NCBI RefSeq assembly: GCF_902805925.1
Contig: NZ_CADCUP010000067.1
Location: 1 to 45,539, forward strand
Source of the DNA: an uncultured Nocardioides sp.
Lineage (GTDB): Bacteria; Actinomycetota; Actinomycetes; Propionibacteriales; Nocardioidaceae
Direction of reading: 5' to 3'
DNA length: 45,539 nt
Both the position numbers and the translations under genes were made by a program. Below, one piece after another: positions 32,905 to 42,680 of the stretch. How positions within the stretch are numbered: the stretch's first letter is position 1; each line of letters begins with the position of its first letter. The notes under the pieces are model-generated. The model did no database searches. It was not told where the DNA came from and saw only the letters and a program-made list of their open reading frames with translations.

Positions 32905-33267
32905 ATGAAGGTCCTCATCGCCGACGACAGCCGCGTCATGCGCCAGATCGTGCTCCGCACGCTGCGCCAGGCGGGTCTCGGCCACCACGACTTCGTCGAG
33001 GCCGAGGACGGCGCCGACGCGCTCGCCAAGGTCGCCACCGAGCTCCCGGACATGGTGCTCTCCGACTGGAACATGCCCAACATGACGGGCATCCAGCTGC
33101 TGCGCGAGCTGCGCGCGGGCGGCAACGCCGTCCCGTTCGGCTTCGTCACCTCCGAGGGCTCGCCCGAGATGCGCGACATCGCCGAGAAGGCCGGCGCGAT
33201 GTTCGTCATCGCCAAGCCCTTCACCGCCGACACCTTCAGCGACGCGCTCGGTCGCGTCCTCGTCTGA
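32905..33267 (+). CDS. cheY: CheY-like response regulator 2
   Basis: KVLIADDSRVMRQIVLRTL...VLSDWNMPNMTGIQLL...VTSEGS...IAKPF. Confidence 0.94.
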   Translation: MKVLIADDSRVMRQIVLRTLRQAGLGHHDFVEAEDGADALAKVATELPDMVLSDWNMPNMTGIQLLRELRAGGNAVPFGFVTSEGSPEMRDIAEKAGAMFVIAKPFTADTFSDALGRVLV

Positions 33268-33278
33268 GAGACACCACC

Positions 33279-33764
33279 ATGGACATGCCTGACCGCAAGC
33301 AGCTCAAGGACCTCTTCGAGGGCCTGCTCGGCCGCGACGTCACCGTCGGGGACGCACCGGAGCCGCTCAGCCCCCACGTCGCGCCGAGGCCCGCGTGCGC
33401 CGTGTACGTCGACGACAGCGGCCGCCTCTCGGCCGTCGCGCTGATGGACTTCGCCCTCGCCGCCCACACCGGTGCCTCGCTGGCGCTGATCCCGGCGGGC
33501 GGTGCCCAGGCTGCGATCGAGGACAACCTCATGCCGACGAACCTGATGGAGAACTGCGCGGAGGTGCTCAACGTGCTCGCCGCGCCGCTGGGCGACGCCA
33601 GCGGGATCCACCAGAGGCTCGAGCGCACCTACCACCCGGGCGAGGATCTGCCGCCGGAGCTCGCCGCCGTCGGTGCCACCATCGGCGCCCGCGACGACGT
33701 GCTCGTCGACATCGCGGGCTACGGCTCGGGCCGCCTGGCCCTGGTGTCGGTGCCCGACTCCTGA
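33279..33764 (+). CDS. Putative second CheX/CheC-like protein
   Basis: MENCAEVLNVLAAPLGDAS matches the EVxNVxAxxL core of the upstream CheX-like protein and retains ExxN; 12 nt after cheY2. Confidence 0.6.
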   Translation: MDMPDRKQLKDLFEGLLGRDVTVGDAPEPLSPHVAPRPACAVYVDDSGRLSAVALMDFALAAHTGASLALIPAGGAQAAIEDNLMPTNLMENCAEVLNVLAAPLGDASGIHQRLERTYHPGEDLPPELAAVGATIGARDDVLVDIAGYGSGRLALVSVPDS

Positions 33765-33849
33765 CGCCGGCCCTCGAGGTCGGAGTCGACGCAGAGCCCA
33801 GGCGGTGCCCCGGCCGACGCCGTCGCGCCGGGATGGCAGGATCACCGCC

Positions 33850-34734
33850 GTGACGATCACCGCCGCCGCCGACGGCTCCGCCCTGGGCAACCCCGGTCCC
33901 GCCGGCTGGGGGTGGTACGCCGACGACGAGCACTGGGCGTGCGGTGGCTGGCCCAACGGCACCAACAACATGGGCGAGCTGATGGCCGTGCTCGACCTGC
34001 TCCAGCAGACCGCGCACCTCGACGACGAGCTGCACGTCGTCTGCGACAGCACCTACGTCATCAACTCGATCACCAAGTGGATGGCCGGCTGGAAGCGTCG
34101 CGGCTGGAAGAAGGGCGACGGCAAGCCCGTGCTGAACGTGGAGCTGATGAAGGCCCTCGACGAGGCGATGCAGGGGCGCCGAGTCAGGTTCGAGTGGGTG
34201 AAGGGGCACGCCGGCCACCACCTCAACGAGCAGGCCGACCGGCTGGCGAACGCGGCCGCCACCGCCTGGAAGGCCGGGTCCGCACCCGCTCCGGGCCCCG
34301 GCTTCTCGGGCTCGCAGGTGGCCCACCCGGCGGCCGCCCCGGGGCAGGTCGAGGAGGAGCCCGACCTGTTCGCCTCCTTCGACGACGTGGTGGCCCCCGC
34401 GACCGACGAGGAGGCCGTCATCGCCCTCGAGCGGGCGCTGCTCACCGACGACGTCCGTGCCGACCCGGCCGCCGTGGCGGCGCTGCTGCACCCGCAGTGG
34501 CAGGAGATCGGGCAGTCCGGGCGCCTCTGGAGCCGCGAGGAGATGCTGGCCGAGACCGGACCCGGCGGGCACGTCGGGCTGGACGTGGTCGACGTCCAGC
34601 GGGTGTCCGACGACGTCGTCCTGCTGGTCTGGCGCAGCCTCCGCGACGACTCGACCGCCCTGCGCTCGTCGCTGTGGCAACGGGTCTCCGGACGCTGGGT
34701 GCAGCGCTTCCACCAGGGCACCCGCGAGCCCTGA
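33850..34734 (+). CDS. Ribonuclease HI domain fused to C-terminal DUF4440/NTF2-like domain
   Basis: RNase H motifs [55 protein letters not shown]-terminal [22 protein letters not shown]...[16 protein letters not shown]. Confidence 0.88.
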   Translation: MTITAAADGSALGNPGPAGWGWYADDEHWACGGWPNGTNNMGELMAVLDLLQQTAHLDDELHVVCDSTYVINSITKWMAGWKRRGWKKGDGKPVLNVELMKALDEAMQGRRVRFEWVKGHAGHHLNEQADRLANAAATAWKAGSAPAPGPGFSGSQVAHPAAAPGQVEEEPDLFASFDDVVAPATDEEAVIALERALLTDDVRADPAAVAALLHPQWQEIGQSGRLWSREEMLAETGPGGHVGLDVVDVQRVSDDVVLLVWRSLRDDSTALRSSLWQRVSGRWVQRFHQGTREP

Positions 34735-34871
34735 GCGGGGTTGCTCCGGGGCGCGAACGGGTACCACGGGGGAGCGCTGGAGGCCACGCCCGCCGAGCGT
34801 CGCCCGCGACTGGGGAATCACGGCGCGACGTCCGGGGTTGTGCCCCGGGGACATCTGACGAAGGGGCACCG

Positions 34872-36149
34872 GTGACACGACAGCGGAGGAGCTGGCGCGG
34901 ACGCGTGGCGATGATCAGCCTCCACACCTCGCCGCTCGACCAGCCCGGCACGGGCGACGCCGGCGGCATGAACGTCTACGTCATCGAGCTCTCCCGCCGG
35001 CTGGCCGCCCGCGGTCTCGCGGTCGACATCTTCACCCGCGCCACGTCCTCCTCGTTGCCCCCGGTCGTCGAGGCGGCCGACGGGGTGCTCGTGCGGCACA
35101 TCAACGCCGGCCCGCTCGACGGGCTCACCAAGGCCGAGCTGCCCGGGCAGCTGTGCGTCTTCGCGCGCGAGGTCCTGCGGAGCGAGGCGCTGCAGCCGAT
35201 GGGCCACTACGACGCCGTGCACTCCCACTACTGGCTCTCCGGGCAGGTGGGGGCGCTGGCCCGTGATCGCTGGGGCGTGCCGCTGGTGCACTCCATGCAC
35301 ACCATGGCCAAGGTCAAGAACGCAGCCCTGGCCGAGGGCGACAGCCCCGAGCCCGCGGCGCGGGTCATCGGCGAGGAGCAGGTGGTCGAGGCCGCCGACA
35401 TGCTGATCGCCAACACCGGCATCGAGGCCCGCCAGCTCATCGACCTCTACGACGCGGCACCCGAGCGCGTCCAGGTCGTGCACCCCGGCGTCGACCTCGA
35501 CGTCTTCCGCCGCCGCGACCGGGCCGCGGCCCGGCGCGAGGTGGGCGTGCCCGAGGACGCCGTCGTGCTGCTCTTCGCCGGCCGCATCCAGCCGCTCAAG
35601 GCGCCCGACGTGCTGCTGCGTGCGGTCGCGGTCCTCCTCGAGCAGGACCCGGCGCTGCGCTCGCGCCTCGTCGTCCCGGTCGTCGGCGGCCCCTCCGGCA
35701 GCGGGCTCGAGCACCCCGAGTCGCTCGCCCAGCTGGCCGACGAGCTGGGTCTCGGCGACGTGGTGCGCTTCGTGCCGCCCGTCGCCCAGCGGGAGCTCGC
35801 CACCTGGTGCTCGGCCGCGACCCTCGTCGCCGTGCCGTCGTACAACGAGTCCTTCGGGCTGGTCGCCGCCGAGGCCCAGGCCACCGGCACGCCGGTCGTG
35901 GCGGCCGCCGTCGGTGGGCTGACCACCGTGGTCGCCGACGGCCGCAGCGGCGTGCTGGTCGACAGCCACGAGCCCCGCGACTGGGCGGCCGCGATCGGCT
36001 CGGTGGTCCGCGACGAGGTGCTGCACGCCCGGCTCTCGGCCGGCGCGGTCGAGCAGGCCCGCGGTTTCGCCTGGGAGCGCACCGCCGCCCGCACGCTCGA
36101 GGTCTACCAGCGGGCTGCGGGGCGGATGCGCTTCGAGGCCACCGCATGA
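34872..36149 (+). CDS. mshA: D-inositol-3-phosphate glycosyltransferase MshA
   Basis: [38 protein letters not shown]...[12 protein letters not shown]...[19 protein letters not shown]...[24 protein letters not shown]. Confidence 0.96.
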   Translation: MTRQRRSWRGRVAMISLHTSPLDQPGTGDAGGMNVYVIELSRRLAARGLAVDIFTRATSSSLPPVVEAADGVLVRHINAGPLDGLTKAELPGQLCVFAREVLRSEALQPMGHYDAVHSHYWLSGQVGALARDRWGVPLVHSMHTMAKVKNAALAEGDSPEPAARVIGEEQVVEAADMLIANTGIEARQLIDLYDAAPERVQVVHPGVDLDVFRRRDRAAARREVGVPEDAVVLLFAGRIQPLKAPDVLLRAVAVLLEQDPALRSRLVVPVVGGPSGSGLEHPESLAQLADELGLGDVVRFVPPVAQRELATWCSAATLVAVPSYNESFGLVAAEAQATGTPVVAAAVGGLTTVVADGRSGVLVDSHEPRDWAAAIGSVVRDEVLHARLSAGAVEQARGFAWERTAARTLEVYQRAAGRMRFEATA

Positions 36150-36664
36150 GCGCTGCGACCGTGCGCGACTTCCTCGTCGCCGAGGAGATCGAGTTCTCCG
36201 AGCCTGTGCCGGGCATGTTCTCCCTGAGCCTGCCCGGCGAGCGCAAGCAGCAGACGGCCGTGCGGCTCGACGTAGGCCCGCACGCGCTCGGCGTGCACGC
36301 CTTCGTGTGCCGCAACCCCGACGAGAACCACGCCCGCGTCTACAGGTGGCTGCTCGAGCGCAACCTGAGGATGTACGCCGTGGCGTTCGCCGTCGACCAC
36401 CACGGCGACATCTACCTCGACGCCCGGCTCCCGCTCTCGATGGTCAACGCCGAGGAGCTCGACCGGCTCCTAGGGTCCGTGCTGAGCCAGGCCGACGAGT
36501 CGTTCAACGCCATCCTGGAGCTCGGCTTCGCGTCCTCGATCCGCAAGGAGTGGGAGTGGCGGCTCTCCCGCGGGGAGTCGACGGCGAACCTGGCTGCCTT
36601 CACCGCCCTGCGCCCCTCCGGCGCCGGCGAGGGCGGCGCGGAGGTCGCACCGGTCGACCGGTGA
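36146..36664 (+). CDS. YbjN-domain protein
   Basis: [68 protein letters not shown] overlap with mshA. Confidence 0.88.
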   Translation: MSAATVRDFLVAEEIEFSEPVPGMFSLSLPGERKQQTAVRLDVGPHALGVHAFVCRNPDENHARVYRWLLERNLRMYAVAFAVDHHGDIYLDARLPLSMVNAEELDRLLGSVLSQADESFNAILELGFASSIRKEWEWRLSRGESTANLAAFTALRPSGAGEGGAEVAPVDR

Positions 36665-36713
36665 CCCGTCGCCCTTCCTGGGCGGCGCAGGCGGCTGTCG
36701 GGGAGGCGCCGCG

Positions 36714-37670
36714 CTACCGCAGCGCCGGCCCCTCCGGTGCCGGCGCCACCGGCCGGGTCGTACGCCGGGTGAGCAGCACGCCGACGATGCACAGGACCCC
36801 TCCCACGAAGGACAGGGCGGCAGGCACCTCTCCGAGCGCCAGCCACGCGATGAGGGTGGTGATGAAGGGGACCAGGAAGGTCGACATCGCGAACCTGCCG
36901 GCGTCGGAGTGGGAGAGGGCGTAGGCCCAGGTGGTGAAGGCGATGGCCGAGGGGAACACGCCCAGGAACACGATCCAGCCGAGGTTGGCGGCACTCGTCT
37001 CGCGGCTGACCTCGACCAGCTCGCCGGCCCACGGCAGGCACACGACGGCCCCGACGACGTAGTACCAGAACGTCATCTCCAGCGCGCTCATCGCCCCGAG
37101 CAGCTTCTTCTGGGTGAGAACGCCCACGGCGAAGGTGAGCGCCGCGACCACGCCCAGCACGACGCCCAGCAGGTCGCCGTTGTCGCCGCTGGACGAGGCA
37201 CGACCGATGACCACGACGCCGGCGAACCCGACCGCGAGGCCGGCCAGCAGCCACCGGGTCAGCCTCTCGCCCAGGAAGACCGTGGCCAGGAGCGCGACCA
37301 GGATCGGGCCGATCTGCACCAGCAGCGCCGCGGTGCCGGCGTCGATGCGGCGCTCCGCCTCGTTGAGGGCGAGGTTGTAGACGCCGATCCACGTGATGCC
37401 GCCGAGCGCGATGAGCGGCCACTCACGCAGCGTCGGCCAGCGCCGGTGGCGCTGGGTGAGGAGCATCGCCCCGAGCACCACCACCGCGACCAGCAGCCGG
37501 CCCAGCGACAGTGCGCCCGGCGGGACGTCGTGGCCGAGGTGACGGATGGCCACGAACGCCGAGGCCCACGTCACCAGCGTGAAGGCCACGGCGGCCAGCG
37601 GCTTCCACGGCGCCACGGCAGCGCTCGGCGAGGCGTCCGACGGGGTGCTGCGGGCGGTGGAGGAGGTCAC
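36714..37670 (-). CDS. DMT-superfamily (EamA) transporter
   Basis: Around ten hydrophobic helices; VTWASAFVAIRHLGHDVPPGALSLGRLLVAV; GTG start. Confidence 0.92.
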   Translation of the reverse strand: MTSSTARSTPSDASPSAAVAPWKPLAAVAFTLVTWASAFVAIRHLGHDVPPGALSLGRLLVAVVVLGAMLLTQRHRRWPTLREWPLIALGGITWIGVYNLALNEAERRIDAGTAALLVQIGPILVALLATVFLGERLTRWLLAGLAVGFAGVVVIGRASSSGDNGDLLGVVLGVVAALTFAVGVLTQKKLLGAMSALEMTFWYYVVGAVVCLPWAGELVEVSRETSAANLGWIVFLGVFPSAIAFTTWAYALSHSDAGRFAMSTFLVPFITTLIAWLALGEVPAALSFVGGVLCIVGVLLTRRTTRPVAPAPEGPALR

Positions 37671-37746
37671 CCCACGACGGTAGGCGAACCCGCCGACGGC
37701 CACCGCCCGATTCCCGGTCGATGACCGGCGACTTCCGGACGTCGTG

Positions 37747-38424
37747 CTAGAGGTCGAGCTTGTAGCCCAGCCCACGCACCGTGACGAGGTAGCGGGGGTC
37801 CGACGGGTCGGGCTCGAGCTTGGCGCGCAGCCGCTTGACGTGCACGTCGAGGGTCTTGGTGTCGCCGACGTAGTCGGAGCCCCAGACGCGGTCGATCAGC
37901 TGCCCGCGCGTCAGCACCCGGCCGGGGTTGCGCAGGAACATCTCCAGCAGCTCGAACTCCTTCAGCGGGAGCCGCTGCTCGTGTCCGCCGACGGTGACGA
38001 CGTGGCGCTCGACGTCCATCCGCACCGGGCCCGCCTCGAGGGTGTCGGGCAGCAGGTCCGGCTCCTGGCCGCGGCGCAGGACCGCACGGATGCGGGCGAC
38101 CAGCTCACGGGGGGAGTAGGGCTTGGTGACGTAGTCGTCGGCGCCCAGCTCGAGGCCGACCACCTTGTCGACCTCGTCGTCCTTGGCCGAGACCATGATG
38201 ACCGGCACGCTGGACGTCGCCCGGATCTGCCGGCACACCTCGGTGCCGGGGATGCCCGGCAGCATGAGGTCGAGCAGCACGATGTCGGCGCCGTTGCGGT
38301 CGAACTCGCTCAGCGCCGTGTGCCCGTCGGCCGCGATGGCGACCTCGAAGCCTTCCTTGCGGAGCATGTAGGCGAGCGCGTCGCTGTAGCTCTCCTCGTC
38401 CTCGACGACGAGCACCCGGGTCAC
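37747..38424 (-). CDS. regX3: OmpR/PhoB-family response regulator (RegX3/PhoP-like)
   Basis: VTRVLVVEDEESYSDALAYMLRKEGFEV...LLDLMLPGIPGTEVCRQIR...VKRLRAKLEPDPSDPRYLVTVRGLGYKL. Confidence 0.92.
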   Translation of the reverse strand: MTRVLVVEDEESYSDALAYMLRKEGFEVAIAADGHTALSEFDRNGADIVLLDLMLPGIPGTEVCRQIRATSSVPVIMVSAKDDEVDKVVGLELGADDYVTKPYSPRELVARIRAVLRRGQEPDLLPDTLEAGPVRMDVERHVVTVGGHEQRLPLKEFELLEMFLRNPGRVLTRGQLIDRVWGSDYVGDTKTLDVHVKRLRAKLEPDPSDPRYLVTVRGLGYKLDL

Positions 38425-38489
38425 GCGGGGTCCCCGCGGTGTTCGTCGGAGGAGCGCAGCGGTGGAGACGGACATCGTGGGGTGCTCAT
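38421..38489 (-). CDS. Candidate 22-aa ORF between senX3 and regX3 (MSTPRCPSPPLRSSDEHRGDPA)
   Basis: AGGAGG ribosome-binding site 7 nt before ATG; ATGA overlap with senX3 stop; GTGA overlap with regX3 start. Confidence 0.5.
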   Translation of the reverse strand: MSTPRCPSPPLRSSDEHRGDPA

Positions 38490-39646
38490 CGGCGTACCTC
38501 CTGGGTGGTGCTCTGGTAGGTGGTGTCCATGGTCTGGCTGCGGGGCAGGCTGAGGGTGAAGGTCGATCCCTGTCCCTCGACCGACCACACGGTGACGTCG
38601 CCGCCATGGGTGGCGGCGACGTGCTTGACGATCGAGAGGCCGAGGCCGGTGCCGCCCGTGGAGCGGTGGCGCGCGGGGTCGACGCGGTAGAAGCGCTCGA
38701 AGATGCGGTCGATCTCGCCGGACGGGATGCCGATGCCCTGGTCGATCACCGAGACCTCGACGCTGGTGTCGGTCCCGCGGGTGGTCACCACGACGCTCGA
38801 GCCCTCGCCGGAGTAGGCGACGGCGTTGGCCACCAGGTTGCTGACCGCGGCGGCGATCTGCTCGTGGCTGCCGTGGACGACCAGCTCGCTGTCGCCGCCG
38901 GTCACGAGGCTGATGCGCTTGGCGCGGGCCTCGATGGCGCTGGTGTCGACCGCGATCGCGATGATGTCGTCGACGCCCACGCGCACCGGCATCTCCAGGG
39001 GGTCGTCGCCCTGCAGCCGCGACAGCTCGATGATCTGCTGGACCAACCGGCTGAGCCGGTCGCTCTCGGTCAGCATCCGGCCGGCGAAGCGCTTGACGGC
39101 CTCCGGGTCGTCGGCGGCGTCGGCGACCGCCTCCGACAGCAGCCGGATGGCGCCGACCGGCGTCTTGAGCTCGTGGCTGACGTTGGCGACGAAGTCGCGG
39201 CGCACGGCCTCGACCCGGCGCTCGCGGGTGCGGTCCTCCACCAGCGCGAGCACCAGGCGCGAGCCCAGCGGCGCGACCCGCGCGACGACGGTGCGGGCGG
39301 CCGCCCTGTCGCGGGTGAGGGTGAGCTCGGTCTCGCGGATCTGGCCGTCGCGGCGCACCTGGCGCACGACGTCGGCGAGGTCGCCGATGACCAGCTCGTT
39401 GCCGCGCACGAGCCCGAACGCGTACGCCGGGGCGGAGGCCTTGAGCACCACGTCGTGCTCGTCGACGACCACGGCGCTGCTGCGGAGCACCGACAGCACG
39501 GCGGCGACCCCCACCGGGACGGCCGGCTCCTCCGGCTGGGTGAGCTGGTGCTGCTGGCGGTCACTGATGTGCCAGGCGAGCACGGAGACCGCACCGACGA
39601 CCACGCCGATGACGGCGGCCAGGGAGGCCTGGGTCGTCGGATCCAC
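38486..39646 (-). CDS. senX3: Sensor histidine kinase (SenX3/PhoR-like)
   Basis: FVANVSHELKTPVGAIRLLSEAV...LVANAVAYSGEGS...IDQGIGIPSGEIDRIFERFYRVDPARHRSTGGTGLGLSIVKH; GTG 39646 preferred over 39667. Confidence 0.93.
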   Translation of the reverse strand: MDPTTQASLAAVIGVVVGAVSVLAWHISDRQQHQLTQPEEPAVPVGVAAVLSVLRSSAVVVDEHDVVLKASAPAYAFGLVRGNELVIGDLADVVRQVRRDGQIRETELTLTRDRAAARTVVARVAPLGSRLVLALVEDRTRERRVEAVRRDFVANVSHELKTPVGAIRLLSEAVADAADDPEAVKRFAGRMLTESDRLSRLVQQIIELSRLQGDDPLEMPVRVGVDDIIAIAVDTSAIEARAKRISLVTGGDSELVVHGSHEQIAAAVSNLVANAVAYSGEGSSVVVTTRGTDTSVEVSVIDQGIGIPSGEIDRIFERFYRVDPARHRSTGGTGLGLSIVKHVAATHGGDVTVWSVEGQGSTFTLSLPRSQTMDTTYQSTTQEVRR

Positions 39647-39665
39647 AGTCCCAGCGTACGGGCGC

Positions 39666-39728
39666 ATTCACCTCACGTTCGCCCACGGCCGCCGGGGCCT
39701 CCCAGTGTTCACCCCTCGTTCACGCGTC
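39666..39728. promoter_or_regulatory. Two PHO-box-like 11-nt direct-repeat pairs
   Basis: ATTCACCTCAC|GTTCGCCCACG (39666-39687) and GTTCACCCCTC|GTTCACGCGTC (39707-39728) in divergent senX3/phoU region. Confidence 0.7.
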
Positions 39729-39767
39729 ATCGCCGTCCGGACACCCGGGCTCCGTACCCTGCGCCGC

Positions 39768-40424
39768 ATGCGCAATGCCTTCCACGACCAGCTCGACGCG
39801 ATCTTCGAGGACCTCGCCGCCATCGGCCGGCTCGTCGAGACCGCCGTCGCGCGGGCGACCCGCGCCCTGCTCACCGCGGACGCCGGCCTCGCCGAGCAGG
39901 TCATCTCCGCCGACGTCGACATCGACCGGGCCCGCGAGCGGGTGGAGGACGACGCGTTCCAGCTGCTGTCCCTGCAGGCGCCGGTCGCCGGCGACCTGCG
40001 CATCGTGGTGGCGGCCCTGCGGATGGTCACCGAGCTCGAGCGGATGGGCGACCTGTCGGTGCACGTCGCCAAGATCGCCCGCCTGCGGGTGCCCAACGTG
40101 GCCGTGCCCGAGCAGATCCGGCCCAGCATCGAGCGGATGGCCGAGGTCGCCGAGCACATGGTGCGTCGCGCCACCTCGATCATCGCCGAGCGCGACGTCG
40201 AGGCCGCGCTGGACCTGCACAAGGACGACGAGGAGATCGACAGCCTGCGCCGGGACAGCTTCGTGACGCTGCTCGCCGACGACTGGTCGCACGGCGTGGA
40301 GGCGGCCATCGATGCCGCCCTCCTCGGCCGTTACTACGAGCGCATCGCCGACCACGCGGTGTCGATCGCCAATCGGGTGGTCTTCGTCGTCACCGGCCAG
40401 ACGCCCCAGGAGGCCGGGGTCTGA
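39768..40424 (+). CDS. phoU: Phosphate signalling protein PhoU
   Basis: MRNAFHDQLDAIFEDLAAIGRLVETAVARATRALL...ELERMGDLSVHVAKIA...ERIADHAVSIANRVVF. Confidence 0.94.
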   Translation: MRNAFHDQLDAIFEDLAAIGRLVETAVARATRALLTADAGLAEQVISADVDIDRARERVEDDAFQLLSLQAPVAGDLRIVVAALRMVTELERMGDLSVHVAKIARLRVPNVAVPEQIRPSIERMAEVAEHMVRRATSIIAERDVEAALDLHKDDEEIDSLRRDSFVTLLADDWSHGVEAAIDAALLGRYYERIADHAVSIANRVVFVVTGQTPQEAGV

Positions 40425-40474
40425 GCGTCACGTCGTGCGGGTGGCGGTGCCGGGCTCACCGCTGCTCGCCGGGC

Positions 40475-41224
40475 TCAGCGACCCTGGTTGGCGACCGCGG
40501 CGGCGGCCTCGGTGGCCGCCTCCGGGTCGAGGTAGCGACCGCCCGGCACTGTCGGCGCGAGGTTTTCGTCGAGCTCGTAGACCAGCGGCAGTCCCGTGGG
40601 GATGTTGAGCCCGGCGATGTCCTCGTCGCTGATGCCGTCGAGGTGCTTGACGATCGCGCGGAGGCTGTTGCCGTGCGCGGCCACGAGCACGGTGCGGCCG
40701 GCGCGCAGGTCGGTCGTCACGTCGGACTCCCAGTAGGGCAGCATCCGGGCGATGACGTCCGCGAGGCACTCGGTCCGCGGCAGGTCGTCGCCGAGGTCGG
40801 CGTAGCGCGCCTCGGCGGCCTGGGAGAACTCGTCCCCGTCCTCGATCGGCGGCGGCGGCACGTCGAAGCTGCGGCGCCAGGTCATGAACTGCTCCTCGCC
40901 GTACGTCGCCAGGGTCTGCTTCTTGTCCTTGCCCTGGAGCGCGCCGTAGTGGCGCTCGTTGAGGCGCCAGCTGCGCTGCACGGGGATCCAGTGACGCTCC
41001 GCGGCGTCGAGGGAGATGTTGGCGGTGGTGATCGCCCGCCGCAGCAGCGAGGTGTGCACGACGTCGGGAAGGATGCCGGCCTCGACCAGCTGGCGGCCGC
41101 CGCGCACCGCCTCCGCGCGGCCCTTCTCGGTGAGGTCGACGTCGACCCAGCCGGTGAAGAGGTTCTTGGCGTTCCACTCGCTCTCGCCGTGGCGGAGCAG
41201 CACCAGGGTGTACGGCACGGTCAC
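40475..41224 (-). CDS. gpmA: 2,3-bisphosphoglycerate-dependent phosphoglycerate mutase
   Basis: [39 protein letters not shown]...[31 protein letters not shown]. Confidence 0.97.
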   Translation of the reverse strand: MTVPYTLVLLRHGESEWNAKNLFTGWVDVDLTEKGRAEAVRGGRQLVEAGILPDVVHTSLLRRAITTANISLDAAERHWIPVQRSWRLNERHYGALQGKDKKQTLATYGEEQFMTWRRSFDVPPPPIEDGDEFSQAAEARYADLGDDLPRTECLADVIARMLPYWESDVTTDLRAGRTVLVAAHGNSLRAIVKHLDGISDEDIAGLNIPTGLPLVYELDENLAPTVPGGRYLDPEAATEAAAAVANQGR

Positions 41225-41754
41225 TCGGCCTCCTCGATCGGGGCTGGCTCAGGAACCTCGCACTCCTCCTCGCCCGGCGGCACACCGGCGACGTCGGCGT
41301 AGTAGCCGCAGTTGATGACCACCGGGATCTCCATGCTGGCCGACTCCCCGTTGCTGAAGGAGACCTCCACCGGCAGGAAGTCGCCCGCCTCGAAGTCGCC
41401 GGTGAGGGTGACGGGCGTCTCGGAGACGGCCAGGTTGACCAGCCCCCCGGCGGGGACCTCGACGGGGGTCACCTCGGCGGACAGCTCCTGGGCGTCGCTG
41501 CCGGCGACGCCCTCCAGCTCGACCGGCTCGTCGGAGTTGTTGGAGAGCGAGGCGATGAAGACGCCCGTGCCGGGCTCGGGCGAGACGACCTGCGCGCTGA
41601 GCACGTCGATCTCGCCGTCCCGGTCGTTGGCACCGTTGGCGGGGGTGTAGATCCGGTCGGTCCCGAGCTCGAAGCCGCAGGAGCTCGACAGCGCCGCCGT
41701 GAGCAGGAGCGCACCGACGAGGGTGCCTGGGGTGGACGTGTGTCGCAGCTGCAT
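41221..41754 (-). CDS. Putative lipoprotein of unknown function
   Basis: Signal with lipobox-like LSSSC; Glu-rich C-terminus; TGA overlaps gpmA GTG by 4 nt. Confidence 0.75.
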   Translation of the reverse strand: MQLRHTSTPGTLVGALLLTAALSSSCGFELGTDRIYTPANGANDRDGEIDVLSAQVVSPEPGTGVFIASLSNNSDEPVELEGVAGSDAQELSAEVTPVEVPAGGLVNLAVSETPVTLTGDFEAGDFLPVEVSFSNGESASMEIPVVINCGYYADVAGVPPGEEECEVPEPAPIEEAE

Positions 41755-41823
41755 GCGGTGGGCCTTCGCGGTCTGGGTCAGCGTGGGTCGGACGCGCTGA
41801 CAGCCTAGCGCCGCCGCGCCCCG

Positions 41824-42537
41824 TCAGGACTGCAGGGCCGGCCCCGCCCGGTGGGCGAGGACGAGCAGCACCACGAGCACCACGACGACGTACACGCAGG
41901 TGACGACGAGCAGCCTCCTCGCGCCCGTCCGCACCGCGATGCGGAGGGGGAGCGACCGGTAGCCGTCCTGGTGGTCGGCCACCAGCCCGGGCAGCGCCCG
42001 GAGCACGTGCACGCCGACCCCCAGCAGCGCGGCCACGACCGTCGTCGCCGCCTCCGGCGGGGTGTCCGAGCCGGTGCCGCCCCACCCGCCGTAGGAGAGG
42101 TACGCCGGGTAGAGCGCGTAGCCGACCGCCCAGGGCAGCCACGACAGCCGGCCCGTGCGCAGCCACACGTTGCCGGCCAGGCCGACGAGAACCGACAGCA
42201 GGTACGCCGCGGCGGCCTCCACCCCCGAGGCGACCGAGAGCGGCACGAGGAGCAGGACGGCGCAGGCGATCGTGAAGGAGACCGTCCCGGGGTCGAGGAG
42301 CCCCTGGGCGACCGGCTTGCCGGGCAGGTCGTGGCGCGCGTCGCGGTCGCGGTCGACCAGGTCGTGGTGCCAGCCGAGGACCGCCTGGCCCACCAGCACG
42401 GTGCCCAGCACCAGCAGCACCTCCTGTCCGGGACGCCCGGCGAGGGCCGCGGCGACGGCCACGCCGACTGCCGTCAGCAGCGCCTGCCGGGGGTGCGCGA
42501 CGCGCAGCAGCAGCACGGGCACGGCGCGTCCAGGCAT
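41824..42537 (-). CDS. UbiA-family prenyltransferase-like membrane protein
   Basis: WHHDLVDRDRDARHDLPGKPVAQG and DHQDGYRSLPLRIAVRTGARR, Asp-rich motifs of the UbiA family; multiple TM helices. Confidence 0.8.
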   Translation of the reverse strand: MPGRAVPVLLLRVAHPRQALLTAVGVAVAAALAGRPGQEVLLVLGTVLVGQAVLGWHHDLVDRDRDARHDLPGKPVAQGLLDPGTVSFTIACAVLLLVPLSVASGVEAAAAYLLSVLVGLAGNVWLRTGRLSWLPWAVGYALYPAYLSYGGWGGTGSDTPPEAATTVVAALLGVGVHVLRALPGLVADHQDGYRSLPLRIAVRTGARRLLVVTCVYVVVVLVVLLVLAHRAGPALQS

Positions 42538-42680
42538 GGGGCGCAGTATCGCGGCCGGGGGGCGACCGGTCGGCGCGGACGGCGTCCGGCCGGGCCCCGT
42601 GCAGGTGCACGACGTGGCCGCCACCACACGAACACAGATTCTGTCAAGCCCCCCACAGGCCGCTGACCTGCACAAACGGG

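Noticed and set aside
33770-33795. CTCGAGGTCGGAGTCGACG, a possible third FliA-like promoter before the RNase H gene
   Set aside because: Wrong -35 (CTCG), wrong spacing and no GCCGAT -10.
34831-34848. CCGGGG-TTGTG-CCCCGG hairpin upstream of mshA
   Set aside because: Only a 6-bp GC stem, common by chance at this GC content; no support for a riboswitch or attenuator.
38462-41302. 946-aa plus-strand ORF spanning senX3, phoU and gpmA regions
   Set aside because: Crosses divergent, well-supported genes; composition typical of a GC-driven open frame.
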